A stretch of 64,000 nucleotides of DNA from Lysobacter sp. BMK333-48F3 (GTDB taxonomy: Bacteria > Pseudomonadota > Gammaproteobacteria > Xanthomonadales > Xanthomonadaceae), in contig NZ_JAIHOO010000001.1 in assembly GCF_019733395.1 (NCBI RefSeq), forward strand, positions 1,798,001 to 1,862,000. The letters run 5' to 3'. Numbering within the stretch: the stretch's first letter is position 1; each line of letters opens with the position of its first letter. Positions 45,349 through 54,841 of the stretch are shown piece after piece. The notes beneath the pieces were generated by a model. It searched no databases. It was given only the letters and a program-made list of their open reading frames with translations, and was not told the origin of the DNA. The position numbers and the translations under genes were made by a program.

Positions 45349-46341
45349 GTGCTGACCGCCTCCGACTACGCGCCGCCGCGTTGGCTCCGCAACGCGCACG
45401 TGCAGTCGCTGCTGGGCTCCAGCCCGTTGCGCCGGCGCCGCGCCGAACAGCGCCTGGCGCAGGCCGGCGCGAGCACCGAGTCGCACCTGATCGAGACCGC
45501 CGAGGGCGTACGCCTGCACGGCCTGCACAGCTGGATGCCCGGCGTGCGCAGCCGCGGCCTGGTGCTGCTGCTGCACGGCTGGGAAGGCAGCGCCGAATCC
45601 AATTACATGCGCCTGACCGCGGCGCAGCTGCTGGCGCGCGGTTTCGAGGTGTTCCGGCTCAACTTCCGCGACCACGGCGACACCCACCACCTCAACGAAG
45701 GCCTGTTCCACTCCAACCGCATCGACGAGGTGGTGCAGGCGGCGCTGGAAATCGCCCGGCGCTTTCCCGGCCGGCCGTTGTCGGTGGCGGGCTATTCGCT
45801 CGGCGGCAACTTCGCCCTGCGCCTGGCCTTGCGCGCGCCGCAGGCCGGCCTGGAGCTGACCCACGTCGCCTCGGTCTGCCCGGTCCTGGACCCGGCCCGG
45901 ACCATGGACGCGATGGAAGCCGGCCTGCCGGTGTACCTGTGGTATTTCGAGCGCAAGTGGCGCGGCTCGCTGGCGCGCAAGCGCGCGCTGTTCCCGGCCC
46001 TGCACGACTTCGACGACCGCACCCTGGGCCTGAGCATGCGCCCGCTGACTCAGTGGATGGTCGAGCGGCATACCGACTTCGGCACCTTGGACCGCTATTT
46101 CGACGGCTATTCGATCGCCCGCGAGCGCCTGGCCGCGCTGGCGGTGCCGGCCAGCATCCTGATGGCCGCCGACGACCCGGTGATTCCGCTGGCCGGCTTC
46201 CGCGAGCTGGTCCTGCCGGCGCATGCGCGGCTGGAGATCGCGCCCTGGGGCGGACACTGCGGTTTCCTCGAGAACGCGAGCCTGGACGGTTTCGCCGAGC
46301 GCTGGATCGCCGACCGCCTGGCCGCCCTCGCCGCGGCTTGA
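45349..46341 (+). CDS. YheT-like alpha/beta hydrolase
   Basis: 330 residues from a GTG start 4 bases after plsC. Family marks: PPRWLRNAHVQSLLGSSPLR at the N-terminus, LLLHGWEGSAESNY, nucleophile Ser in VAGYSLGGNFALRLAL, Asp in MAADDPVIPLAGF, and His in GGHCGFLENASL. All three catalytic residues are present. Members are lipases/esterases of undefined substrate; coupling to plsC hints at a lipid substrate. Confidence 0.92.
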   Translation: MLTASDYAPPRWLRNAHVQSLLGSSPLRRRRAEQRLAQAGASTESHLIETAEGVRLHGLHSWMPGVRSRGLVLLLHGWEGSAESNYMRLTAAQLLARGFEVFRLNFRDHGDTHHLNEGLFHSNRIDEVVQAALEIARRFPGRPLSVAGYSLGGNFALRLALRAPQAGLELTHVASVCPVLDPARTMDAMEAGLPVYLWYFERKWRGSLARKRALFPALHDFDDRTLGLSMRPLTQWMVERHTDFGTLDRYFDGYSIARERLAALAVPASILMAADDPVIPLAGFRELVLPAHARLEIAPWGGHCGFLENASLDGFAERWIADRLAALAAA

Positions 46342-46460
46342 GCGCGGCCCGGAGAACGGTGCGCGCCCGCAGCCGCGCGACAGAGTCGGCGGACGGGTCC
46401 GGGGAAATGGGCCGCGGGGCCCCTACAATGGCCGGTCTACCCTCAGCCGAAGCAAGCGCA

Positions 46461-48536
46461 ATGTACGAACCCATCCTCGAGGCCCTGCGCCGCAGCGACG
46501 CGGCCCAGGCCGTGATCGCGGCCGAACAGGCCGTGGCCGCCGATCCGCAAGACGTCGGCGCGCACCGCCTGCACGCCGCCGCGCTGCGCTTGAACGGCGA
46601 CCCGGCCTCGGCCCTGGCGGCGCTGGACCGGGCCATCGGCCTGGCCCCGGAGGATGCGCAACTGCATCTGGAGCGGGCCGGCGCCCTGCTCGACGGGCGC
46701 CAGCTCGACCAGGCCCAGGCCGCGCTGGCCCAGGCCATCGGCCTGGACCCGAACCAGTTCCCGGCCTACGTCATGCGCGCCCATCTGGCGATCGCCCGCG
46801 GCGATTTGGACGAGGCCGAGCGGCTCGGCCGCACCGCGGCGCGGATCGCGCCGAACCACCCGCAGGTGGCGGCGGTCGAGGGCGCGCTGGCCCTGCATCG
46901 CGGCGATCCCGACCGCGCCCTGGCGGTGCTCAGCCACGCCGCCGAACTGGCCCCGGACGACTCGCAGATCCTGCACAGCCTGGGCTTCGCCTATTTCGCC
47001 AAGGGCCACTTCGCCTTTGCCGAAGGCGCCTTCGCCAAGCTGGCCGAGCGCTATCCGGAACAGAGCTCGCTGCAGTTGCTGATCGCCGACCTGCTGCGCC
47101 GCCAGGACCGCTTCGCCGATGCCGCCGACCGCATCGCGCCGCTGGCCCAGGCCGCCGACGCCGGCTTCGGCGTGCAGCGCTGGGCGGGCGAACTGGAGAT
47201 CGACGCCGGCCGGCCGGAACGCGCGCTGCCGCTGCTGCGCGCCGCGCTGGCCGCGCATCCGCAGGATCCGCGCACGCTCAACGCGATCATGGAAGCCTGG
47301 CGCCGCCTGGGCGATATCGAGGACGCGCGGCGCACGCTGGAGTCGGCCCTGGCCACCCACGCCGACCAGCCCAACCTGTGGCGCGCGCGCCTGGCGCTGG
47401 AGCCGTTCGCCGGTGCCGAGGCGCTGGCGGTGGTCGAGCGCTGGCACCAGGCCATGCCGCAGTACCTGGGCGCGCTGGAAGCGCGCGCGGCGATCCACGA
47501 CCAGCACGGCGAGCACGAGCAGGCCGAGGCCATCGCCCAGCGCATCGTCGAACTCAGCCCCGGCGACGCGCGCGCGGAAATGCGCATCGTCCAGGGCCTG
47601 GCCGAGCGAGATCCCGACGCCGCGGTCGAGCGCATCGAGCGCCTGATCGCGATGGCCGCCGACCCGCTGGTCAAGCGCGAACTGCGCCAGCTGCTGGGCC
47701 GTTCGCTGGATCTGGCCGGCCAGCCCGCCGCCGCCGCCGCGACCTGGGCCGAACTGCACGCCGAAGTCGCCGACCAGCGCCTGCCGCGTAACGCGATCAG
47801 CGCGCGCGGCAGCGACGAGTGGCCGGCGCTGGCGCCGATCGCCGACGGCAGCCGCGGCATCCTGCTGCTGTGGGGCGCGCCGGGCTCGCAGATCGAGCGC
47901 GTCGCCCAGGTGCTGCGCCTGGCCGGCGCGCCGCTGCTGGTCGATCGTTTCGGCGCGCAACCGCCGACCGATCCCTTGCAGCGTTACGGCACGGTCGACG
48001 AACTGGTCGCCGGCAAGCTCGATCCGGCCTTCCTGGCCAAGCTCTACCGCGCCGCCCTGCCGGCGCGCGGCGCCGCCGACGGCCCGGTGTTCGACTGGCT
48101 GCTGTGGTGGGACAACGCCCTGCTGCGCGCGCTGCGGCCGAACCTGGCCGAGGCGCTGTTGCTGATCGCGGTGCGCGACCCCCGCGACATGCTGCTGGAC
48201 TGGCTGGCCTACGGCAGCCCGACCCCGTACGCGCTGGAGACGCCGGAAGCCGGCGCGCGCTGGCTGGCGCGCCTGCTCGAGCAGATCGCCGACCTGCACG
48301 AACGCGAGCTGTTCCCGCACGCGCTGATCAAGCTCGACGAGATCGGCCAGGATCCCGGCGCGATCGCCCAGACGATCGCCGACACCCTGCGCGTGCAGAT
48401 CTCGCTGCCCGAAGGCGTCGGCCTGGGCGGCGAACGCTTGCCGCCGGGCCGTTGGCGCGAGTACGGCGAGGCGCTGGGCGAATGCTTCGCCGTGCTGACC
48501 CCGGTCGCGCGCCGGCTGGGCTATCCCGAGCAGTGA
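46461..48536 (+). CDS. TPR protein with a sulfotransferase-like C-terminal domain
   Basis: 691 residues from ATG 46461. The first ~440 residues are about twelve TPR units (for example HRLHAAALRLNGDPASALAA and HSLGFAYFAKGHFAFAEGAF). The last ~230 resemble the sulfotransferase domain of TPR-sulfotransferases: GILLLWGAPGSQIERVAQVL where the PAPS-binding loop should be, then VRDPRDMLLDWLAYG. The usual PRSGTT-type 5'-phosphosulfate loop is replaced by APGSQIE, so activity is doubtful. No signal peptide is seen. A glycosyltransferase or adaptor role is possible. Confidence 0.82.
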   Translation: MYEPILEALRRSDAAQAVIAAEQAVAADPQDVGAHRLHAAALRLNGDPASALAALDRAIGLAPEDAQLHLERAGALLDGRQLDQAQAALAQAIGLDPNQFPAYVMRAHLAIARGDLDEAERLGRTAARIAPNHPQVAAVEGALALHRGDPDRALAVLSHAAELAPDDSQILHSLGFAYFAKGHFAFAEGAFAKLAERYPEQSSLQLLIADLLRRQDRFADAADRIAPLAQAADAGFGVQRWAGELEIDAGRPERALPLLRAALAAHPQDPRTLNAIMEAWRRLGDIEDARRTLESALATHADQPNLWRARLALEPFAGAEALAVVERWHQAMPQYLGALEARAAIHDQHGEHEQAEAIAQRIVELSPGDARAEMRIVQGLAERDPDAAVERIERLIAMAADPLVKRELRQLLGRSLDLAGQPAAAAATWAELHAEVADQRLPRNAISARGSDEWPALAPIADGSRGILLLWGAPGSQIERVAQVLRLAGAPLLVDRFGAQPPTDPLQRYGTVDELVAGKLDPAFLAKLYRAALPARGAADGPVFDWLLWWDNALLRALRPNLAEALLLIAVRDPRDMLLDWLAYGSPTPYALETPEAGARWLARLLEQIADLHERELFPHALIKLDEIGQDPGAIAQTIADTLRVQISLPEGVGLGGERLPPGRWREYGEALGECFAVLTPVARRLGYPEQ

Positions 48537-48712
48537 TCCGGGCCGCCGCGCGCGTTCGCGCGCGCGGCCTCGGCGTATCGTCGATGCCCTGAGCGTCGTG
48601 TCTTGGCGCGCCGCGATCCGGGCGGCGCGAAATACTTTCTTGCAAGCGGTCAGCTCGAGAGTCGCCTGCTCAAGAGCCGCCGTCTCAAGAGCCCATGTCA
48701 GGAGGAGTTCCG

Positions 48713-49339
48713 ATGCGCATCCACAGCAACAGCTTCGAGCACGGCCAGCGTCTGCCGGCCGAGTTCGCCGCCGGCCAGGCCAGCGGCGACGGCTACGGTT
48801 TCGCCGCCAACCGCAACCCGCACCTGGCCTGGGACGAGGTGCCCGCCGGGACCCGTTCGTTCGCGCTGATCTGCATCGACCCCGACGTGCCGACCGTGGC
48901 CGAGATGGTCGGACGCGCCGACGTGCAGATTCCCGAGCACCAGGTGCGTGGCGATTTCATCCACTGGGTGGTCGCCGACCTGCCCGCCGAGCTGCGCGAG
49001 ATCGCCGCCGGCGGCTGCAGCGACGGCGTGGTCGCGCACGGCAAGCGCGATCCGGCCGGCCCCGCCGGCTCGCGCCAGGGCCTGAACGACTACACCGGCT
49101 GGTTCGCCGCCGATCCGGACATGGCCGGGGATTGGTACGGCTACGACGGCGCCTTCCCGCCGCCGAACGACCTGCGCCTGCACCGTTATTTCTTCCGCCT
49201 GTTCGCGCTCGACGTCGAGCGGCTGGAACTGGATCCGCGCTTCACCGCTGCGGACGTGTTCTACGCCATCCAGGGCCACGTGCTCGGCCAGGCGACGACC
49301 TACGCGACGTATTCGTTGAATCCCGCGGTCGCGGGCTGA
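48713..49339 (+). CDS. YbhB/YbcL-type phosphatidylethanolamine-binding-like protein
   Basis: 208 residues from ATG 48713 with AGGAGGAG upstream. Conserved PEBP blocks are visible: NPHLAWDEVPAGTRSFALIC, IDPDVPT, GDFIHWVVADLPAE with the His of the ligand pocket, and HRYFFRLFALDVERL. No signal peptide. The family's ligand in bacteria is not settled. It stands alone between the TPR and RDD genes. Confidence 0.9.
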   Translation: MRIHSNSFEHGQRLPAEFAAGQASGDGYGFAANRNPHLAWDEVPAGTRSFALICIDPDVPTVAEMVGRADVQIPEHQVRGDFIHWVVADLPAELREIAAGGCSDGVVAHGKRDPAGPAGSRQGLNDYTGWFAADPDMAGDWYGYDGAFPPPNDLRLHRYFFRLFALDVERLELDPRFTAADVFYAIQGHVLGQATTYATYSLNPAVAG

Positions 49340-49437
49340 GCGCGGCAGGCCGCGTCGAAGCACATTCGTCGCGGATTGCGGCCCGGCGGCGGCCGGCTTA
49401 GAGTCGGCGCCGTCGATCCGATGGAGCGGTGCAGCGC

Positions 49438-49905
49438 ATGGAAGAGCAACCCAACCCCTACCACGCGCCGCAGGCGGCGGTGGCCGTGCCGGAACGGGTC
49501 GGCGCCCTGGCCGATGCCAGCCGCAGCCGGCGCCTGGCCAATCACGTGATCGATACCTTGGCGATGTTGGCGATGATGTTCGCCGGCACCCTGGCGTATG
49601 CGTTGATCGCCGGCGATGCCGCGGTCGAGGCGCTTGAGCAGCCGAACCTGGCGCGCGACATCGGCTTCAACATCGTGCTGATGCTGGTCTACTACGTGCC
49701 GCTGGAAGGCATGTTCGGCGCGACCCTGGGCAAGCTGGTCACCGGTACCCGGGTGGTCGACGACCGAGGCTGGCCGCCGAGCTGGGGCCAGGTGCTGGGC
49801 CGCACCGCATGCCGGCTGATTCCGTTCGAGCCGCTGTCGGTCCTGATCTCCGGGCGCGGCTGGCACGACCGCCTGCCGCGCACCCGGGTGGTGCGGACGC
49901 GCTGA
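49438..49905 (+). CDS. RDD-family membrane protein
   Basis: 155 residues from ATG 49438; a GTG 9 bases upstream is possible. The opening NPYHAPQA is common in small xanthomonad membrane proteins. The R-DD signature appears as SRRLANHVIDTLAMLAMM, with two or three membrane segments, TLGKLVTGTRVVDDRG and GRTACRLIPFEPLS. Function is unknown for the family; some members act in ion transport. Confidence 0.86.
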   Translation: MEEQPNPYHAPQAAVAVPERVGALADASRSRRLANHVIDTLAMLAMMFAGTLAYALIAGDAAVEALEQPNLARDIGFNIVLMLVYYVPLEGMFGATLGKLVTGTRVVDDRGWPPSWGQVLGRTACRLIPFEPLSVLISGRGWHDRLPRTRVVRTR

Positions 49906-49939
49906 GCGCGCCCGCAACCGGCCGCTCGGCCGGCGCCGC

Positions 49940-50800
49940 TCAGCGCTTGGGCGCGACCAGCTCGCTCTCGACCACCATGTCGAGCACGTAAGCCACCGAC
50001 GAGGCGTCGGCCGGCGGGTTCTTGATGTCGAACTTCTTCACCCGCACCACGTTGCGCACGCCGGGCTCGTGGGTGTAGCCCTCGATCTCCTGGTACAGGA
50101 ACTGCCATTCGCCTTCCGGCTTCAGCGCCACGCCGTTGGCGTCGTACTTGCGCTCGCGCACCCACAGGCACTGATGGTTGGGGATCAGCGGATGCGGGCA
50201 GGTGCGGCGCTGGGCGTCGACTTCGAAGAACGCGGTCGCGCCCGGGCCGCCGTAGCGGGTTTCCGCGGTCGCTTCGCCGCTGAGTTCGAGCTTGGCGCCC
50301 GAGGCGGTGGTCAGCAGCAGGCGCGGCTGCGGCGCTTCGCCCTGGATCGCGTACTGGGCGCTGCCTTCCAACTGCTTGGCGATCTCGCTGTCCATCTGCA
50401 TCAGGCGCTGGTCCTGGCAGGCCATCAGCGTGGTCTGGAAGGACTTGATCTCGAGCTTGTCGCCGGCGAGCGCATACGCGGCGCCGGCGCGGTTGCAGCC
50501 GCCGGACACGCCGACGCGGCCGTCGCGGAAACTCAGTTGCAGGCCGTACTTGCCTTCGCGTTGCAGCAGCGCGATCGGCTTGCCGGCGGCGTCGCTGGCG
50601 CGCTCCAGGTTCCAGACGTAGGCGGGCAGCTCGATCGCGGACGCGGCCGGCGCCGGGTCGGACTTGGCCGCATCCAGTGCGGCGCTCTCGGGCTTGGCGC
50701 CGGCGTCGGCGCCGTCGTGGTTGGTCGAGGGCGCAGCGCAGGCGGCGAGCAGAACGCTGGACAGCGCGGCGGCGAGGAGCAGGGGGCGTTGGATATTCAT
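49940..50800 (-). CDS. META-domain plus DUF4377 lipoprotein
   Basis: 286 residues from ATG 50800; the signal ends in the lipobox SVLLAACAAP. Residues about 60-165 are a META/HslJ-like domain (YVWNLERASDAAGKPI, VSGGCNRAGAAYAL, TTLMACQDQRLMQMD). The C-terminal ~100 residues match DUF4377 (CLWVRERKYDANGVALKPEG, FLYQEIEGYTHEPGVRNVVRV). META proteins are envelope proteins linked to motility or drug resistance in a few cases. A second META protein gene lies upstream on the same strand. Confidence 0.88.
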   Translation of the reverse strand: MNIQRPLLLAAALSSVLLAACAAPSTNHDGADAGAKPESAALDAAKSDPAPAASAIELPAYVWNLERASDAAGKPIALLQREGKYGLQLSFRDGRVGVSGGCNRAGAAYALAGDKLEIKSFQTTLMACQDQRLMQMDSEIAKQLEGSAQYAIQGEAPQPRLLLTTASGAKLELSGEATAETRYGGPGATAFFEVDAQRRTCPHPLIPNHQCLWVRERKYDANGVALKPEGEWQFLYQEIEGYTHEPGVRNVVRVKKFDIKNPPADASSVAYVLDMVVESELVAPKR

Positions 50801-50903
50801 GGGGCGCAATGATCCGGGTTGAGCTGCGAAGATCGGATCAACGGCCCCGCGCGCGCAGTGGGGTTGGGCGCGTTCAGCCGCGGGTTTGGTTCGCTTGCGC
50901 CGC

Positions 50904-51137
50904 TCAGGGCTGCGCGGGTGCGGCGACCGTGTCGCCCTGCGCTGCGACTTGAGCCAGCGGTGCGGCATCGGCGATCTCTTCGACCCGATACACGCCCAGC
51001 GAGCAGGCCTGTCCGCTCAGGCTCGGGTAATGGCGCGTTTGCAGCACTTGGCGCCGGCCGGGCTGGGGACGCGGGCCATCGAAGACGTGCAGCGGCAAAT
51101 CGAACCATTCCGGTGCCGGCTGCGGCCTGTCGTCGCT
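50904..51137 (-). pseudogene. Coding-like 77-codon extension after an in-frame TGA
   Basis: Directly after the TGA of the META gene (51138-51140), the same frame stays open for 77 codons to a TGA at 50904. The sense reading (APEWFDLPLHVFDGPRP, SLSGQACSLGVYRVEEIAD) has protein-like composition and high third-position GC. There is no good start of its own. It could be the detached tail of a longer gene cut by a nonsense mutation, a readthrough extension, or chance. Confidence 0.45.
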
Positions 51138-51704
51138 TCAGCGATCCGGCACCGTCTTCAATACCGCTGCGTCGACCAGTTCCATGCGCGAGCCGTCGTC
51201 GGCGATCGCATGCAGCGTCCACACGCGCCGCTGCCAATCGATGGAAATGCGCGTATCGAGCAGCGGCTGGGCGAAGAAGGCGCGCTCGGCCGCCATGTCG
51301 CGCCGACAGCCGGCGGTGGTTTCCACCGTATCGAGCCGGCGGTCGCGCAGCAGCCGGCCGCCTTCGACCCGGTAAGCGCCGCTGACGGTGTTGCACACGC
51401 CGATCAATTCGTAGCTGCCGTTGCGGAAGCGGGCGCGCAGATCGCGCCCGAGCTTGAGGTTCAATGCGGCCACCGGCTTGCCGTGGGCGTCGCGGGCCCA
51501 TACCGGTCGCCAGTCGACCGACTGCAGCCGCTCGGCCAGGCGGGCGTCCGGCATGGCGGCTACAGACCGCGCAGCGGCAGGCTGGGTAGCGACAGGCTGG
51601 GTAGCGACAGGCTGGGTAGCGGCCGGCGGCTTTCCCGCCGCCTCGGCCGCTGCGGCCGTCGCCGTCGCGCCGGCGAGCGAAAGCGCCAAGATCAACCGAT
51701 GCAT
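51138..51704 (-). CDS. META-domain secreted protein
   Basis: 188 residues with a signal peptide (LILALSLAGATATAAAA). A short tandem repeat (ATQPV three times, residues about 30-44) precedes a META-like domain: LNLKLGRDLRARFRNGSYEL, IGVCNTVSGAYRVEGG, VETTAGCRRDMAAERAF. It is a diverged relative of the neighbouring META/DUF4377 lipoprotein, perhaps an old duplication. The frame continues after its stop (see 50904-51137). Confidence 0.8.
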   Translation of the reverse strand: MHRLILALSLAGATATAAAAEAAGKPPAATQPVATQPVATQPAAARSVAAMPDARLAERLQSVDWRPVWARDAHGKPVAALNLKLGRDLRARFRNGSYELIGVCNTVSGAYRVEGGRLLRDRRLDTVETTAGCRRDMAAERAFFAQPLLDTRISIDWQRRVWTLHAIADDGSRMELVDAAVLKTVPDR

Positions 51705-51792
51705 GAGGACCTTCCTGGTCGGAGGCCGCGAACCGCGCCGGCCGGAGCTGCGATCTTAGCGGCGCGCCGGCGACAAAGCCGGGAGCCGGCGC

Positions 51793-52302
51793 TCAGTCCT
51801 TGGGCTGGGCGAACTTCTGCGCCAGCGCGCGCCGCGCCTGCTCCAGGTCGATGCCTTCGGCGGCGCTGTCGCCGGCCTCGTCCGCCTCGCCGTCGCCGGC
51901 CTGGTCGGCGAGCAAGGCATCCAGGTGGGCCAACACCTGCGCCGGCGCGACCGCCGCGCATTGCCGCTGCGCATTCGGGAACACGCCGACCAGCAGGCCG
52001 TCCTGGTCCAGCGCCGGCACGGCGCGCTCGCGCCAGGCGGCCAGTTCGCGCGAGGCCGGCGCGTAGTCCCGGAGCTTGGCCGCCGAGGCCAGGCTGGCCT
52101 GCGCGGTCTCGGCCGAGGGCCATACCGGCAGCAGTTCCTGGCCGTCTTCGTCGAACAGGGTGAGCACGTAGTCGCCGGACACCGCGACCCACAGCCGGCC
52201 CTCGCGCGCGACCGCGTCCAGCCAGGCCGCGTAGCGTTCCGGCGCCGACAGTTCCAGGTAATCGAGCAGGCGTTGCGGATCGGATTCGTCGAGGTCGTGC
52301 AT
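51793..52302 (-). CDS. DUF2750-like protein
   Basis: 169 residues. The core (LSAPERYAAWLDAVAREGRLWVAV, then LPVWPSAETAQASLAS) matches the DUF2750 pattern of a small cytoplasmic domain of unknown function. The C-terminus is acidic and ends in a charged helix (EGIDLEQARRALAQKF). It starts 19 bases after the uppP stop on the same strand and is probably co-transcribed. Confidence 0.8.
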   Translation of the reverse strand: MHDLDESDPQRLLDYLELSAPERYAAWLDAVAREGRLWVAVSGDYVLTLFDEDGQELLPVWPSAETAQASLASAAKLRDYAPASRELAAWRERAVPALDQDGLLVGVFPNAQRQCAAVAPAQVLAHLDALLADQAGDGEADEAGDSAAEGIDLEQARRALAQKFAQPKD

Positions 52303-52321
52303 GGCGGGCTCCGGAAGGCGA

Positions 52322-53128
52322 TCAGCTGCCCGACGGCATCAGCAGCAACAGCGCCGCGCCGAACACGAAGCGGTAGATCGCGAAAGCGGTGAAACGATGG
52401 GTCTGGATATAGCGCAACAGCCACTTCACCGCGATGAAGGCGGTCACCGCCGAGGCGACGAAGGCCACCCCGAGCGCGTTCCAGTCCTCGTTCGCGGCCG
52501 CCGGCGTGCCGAGCACGTCGAGCAGTTCGTAGCCGGTGGCGGCGAACATGGTCGGGATGCCGACCAGGAAGGTGAACTCGGTCGCCGCGGCGCGGCTGGT
52601 GGTGCCGGCGAGCAGGGCGATGAAGATGGTCGCGCCCGAGCGCGAGGTGCCGGGGAACACGCCGGCGATCACCTGGGCGATGCCGACCAGGATCGCCACG
52701 GTCCAGGTGATCGCGCTGCGCTCGCCGAGCGCGGCGGCGCGCTTGGCGGCGAAATGCTCGGCCGCGATCATCCACACCCCGCCCAGCACCAGCGCCCAGG
52801 CGATCGGCAGGACCTGGTCGGGCAACTGGAAGCCGGCCTTCTTGACCGCGATGCCGAGCACCGCGGTGACGCCGAACGCGGCGCCGAGCTTGAACAGGTA
52901 GTCGCGGTTCTCGCGCCGGGAGAAGCCGGTGGCCAGTTCCCACAGCCGCTTCCAGTAGATCACCACCACCGCCAGGATCGCGCCGGCCTGGATCGAGATG
53001 TTGAACAGGTCCGAGCGGTGGCCGAGCCAGTGCTGGGCGATCAGCAGGTGACCGGTGCTGGAAATCGGCAGGAATTCGGTGATGCCTTCGATGATGCCCA
53101 GGATCAGGGCGGCTAACAGGTCGGTCAT
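52322..53128 (-). CDS. uppP: Undecaprenyl-diphosphatase UppP (BacA)
   Basis: 268 residues from ATG 53128. It removes a phosphate from undecaprenyl diphosphate, recycling the cell-wall lipid carrier, and confers bacitracin tolerance. Signature motifs are intact: IIEGITEFLPISSTGHLLI near residue 12 and VFPGTSRSGATI near residue 165. About eight membrane segments are seen. Its leader contains heptamer repeats (53142-53177), and the region is shared with divergent glnA. Confidence 0.95.
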   Translation of the reverse strand: MTDLLAALILGIIEGITEFLPISSTGHLLIAQHWLGHRSDLFNISIQAGAILAVVVIYWKRLWELATGFSRRENRDYLFKLGAAFGVTAVLGIAVKKAGFQLPDQVLPIAWALVLGGVWMIAAEHFAAKRAAALGERSAITWTVAILVGIAQVIAGVFPGTSRSGATIFIALLAGTTSRAAATEFTFLVGIPTMFAATGYELLDVLGTPAAANEDWNALGVAFVASAVTAFIAVKWLLRYIQTHRFTAFAIYRFVFGAALLLLMPSGS

Positions 53129-53141
53129 TTCGGGGCTTGGG

Positions 53142-53177
53142 GGGAATGGGGATCGGGAATGGGGAATAGGGAATCGG
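53142..53177. repeat. GGGAATG/GGGAATC heptamer repeats before uppP
   Basis: Imperfect tandem GGGAATG-type units, the inverse of the GATTCCC arrays at 16642 and 30879. A further short array (CATTCTCCATTCCCGACTCC) lies at 53394-53413 in front of glnA. Confidence 0.7.
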
Positions 53178-53339
53178 ATGGAGCGCGCGGCCGGGGGCGC
53201 CGCGGCGGGCCAGGATAGCGGAAAGCTTGATGTTCCAAGATGGTGCAAATGGCCGAAATCGCGCACCAAGTTGGGTCGATTGATCGATCTGTCTAACAGG
53301 TTGTGCTTTTAAATCAGAGGTTTGCGCAGGATAAAAAGT

Positions 53340-53355
53340 TGGCATGCCGCTTGCT
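53340..53355 (+). promoter_or_regulatory. Sigma-54 type promoter of glnA
   Basis: TGGCATG-CCGC-TTGCT matches the RpoN consensus TGGCACG-N4-TTGCW with one change in the -24 block; GG and GC are 10 bases apart as required. Transcription would start near 53366, leaving a ~65-base leader. The region 53129-53431 otherwise holds TGGTGC (53241) and GCACCA (53263) half sites, in the opposite arrangement to an NtrC dyad. Confidence 0.75.
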
Positions 53356-53431
53356 ATCTCTCAGGCAGGCGGCCCCAATGCCCTTGCTTCGCACCATTCT
53401 CCATTCCCGACTCCCCATTCCCGGATCAGCC

Positions 53432-54841
53432 ATGTCCCTCGAACACGTCGAAAAGCTCATCAAGGACCACAAGGTCGAATTCGTCGATCTGCGCTTCACC
53501 GACATGCGTGGCGTGCAGCACCACGTGACCTTCCCGAAGTCGATCGTCGAGCCGGCGCTGTTCGAGGACGGCAAGATGTTCGACGGCTCCTCGATCAGCG
53601 GCTGGAAGGGCATCAACGAGTCCGACATGATCCTGCTGCCGGATTCGACCACCGCGTTCCTGGATCCGTTCACCGCCGATCCGACCCTGGTCCTGACCTG
53701 CGACATCCTCGACCCGGCCACCATGCAGGCCTACTCGCGCGATCCGCGCGGCGTGGCCAAGCGCGCCGAGGCCTACCTGAAGTCCAGCGGCATCGCCGAC
53801 CAGGCCTTCTTCGGTCCGGAACCGGAATTCTTCATCTTCGACTCGGTGCGTTACGCCAACGAGATGGGCCACACCTTCTTCCACATCGACTCGGAAGAGG
53901 CGCACTGGAATTCGGCGCGCGAATACGAAGGCGGCAACAGCGGCTACCGTCCGGGCATCAAGGGCGGCTACTTCCCGGTCGCTCCGCTGGACTCGCTGCA
54001 CGACATCCGCGCCGAGATGTGCAAGACCCTGGAGCAGGTCGGCATCGAAGTCGAAGTGCACCACCACGAAGTGGCCAACGCCGGCCAGTGCGAAATCGGC
54101 ACCAAGTTCAACTCGCTGGTCGCCAAGGCCGACGAGCTGCTGACGATGAAGTACATCATCAAGAACGTCGCCCACCGCAACGGCAAGACCGCGACCTTCA
54201 TGCCCAAGCCGATCGTCGGCGACAACGGCAGCGGCATGCACGTGCACCAGTCCTTCGCCAAGGGCGGGGTCAACCTGTTCTCCGGCGACGGCTACGGCGG
54301 CCTGTCGCAGATGGCGCTGTGGTACATCGGCGGCGTGTTCAAGCACGCGCGCGCGATCAACGCCTTCACCAACTCGGGCACCAACAGCTACAAGCGCCTG
54401 GTGCCGGGCTACGAAGCGCCGGTGATGCTGGCCTACTCGGCCCGCAACCGTTCGGCGAGCTGCCGCATTCCGTACGTGGCCAACCCGAAGGCGCGCCGCA
54501 TCGAGATGCGCTTCCCCGACCCGATCCAGTCCGGCTACCTGACCTTCGCCGCGCTGATGATGGCCGGCCTGGACGGCATCAAGAACCAGATCGACCCGGG
54601 CGCGCCCAGCGACAAGGACCTGTACGACCTGCCGCCGGAAGAGGAGAAGGGCATCCCGACCGTGTGCCACTCGCTCGACCAGGCCCTGGAAGCGCTGGAC
54701 AAGGACCGCGACTTCCTCAAGGCCGGCGGCGTGTTCACCGACGACTTCATCGACGGCTACATCGCGCTGAAGATGCAGGAAGTCACCAAGTTCCGCGCGG
54801 CGACCCACCCGCTTGAGTACCAGATGTACTACACGATCTAA
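53432..54841 (+). CDS. glnA: Glutamine synthetase type I
   Basis: 469 residues from ATG 53432, the standard GSI length; an open extension back to 53303 would run over the promoter. It makes glutamine from glutamate, ammonia and ATP. Motifs: [54 protein letters not shown], and the adenylation Tyr in DLYDLPPEE, so it is the regulated GSI-beta type. A sigma-54 promoter precedes it, fitting nitrogen control with the downstream glnK-amtB. Confidence 0.98.
   Translation: MSLEHVEKLIKDHKVEFVDLRFTDMRGVQHHVTFPKSIVEPALFEDGKMFDGSSISGWKGINESDMILLPDSTTAFLDPFTADPTLVLTCDILDPATMQAYSRDPRGVAKRAEAYLKSSGIADQAFFGPEPEFFIFDSVRYANEMGHTFFHIDSEEAHWNSAREYEGGNSGYRPGIKGGYFPVAPLDSLHDIRAEMCKTLEQVGIEVEVHHHEVANAGQCEIGTKFNSLVAKADELLTMKYIIKNVAHRNGKTATFMPKPIVGDNGSGMHVHQSFAKGGVNLFSGDGYGGLSQMALWYIGGVFKHARAINAFTNSGTNSYKRLVPGYEAPVMLAYSARNRSASCRIPYVANPKARRIEMRFPDPIQSGYLTFAALMMAGLDGIKNQIDPGAPSDKDLYDLPPEEEKGIPTVCHSLDQALEALDKDRDFLKAGGVFTDDFIDGYIALKMQEVTKFRAATHPLEYQMYYTI

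Noticed and set aside
53241..53268. TGGTGC...GCACCA as an NtrC enhancer for glnA
   Set aside because: NtrC dyads read GCACCA then TGGTGC with a short gap; here the order is reversed and the gap is 16 bases, so the match is not convincing.
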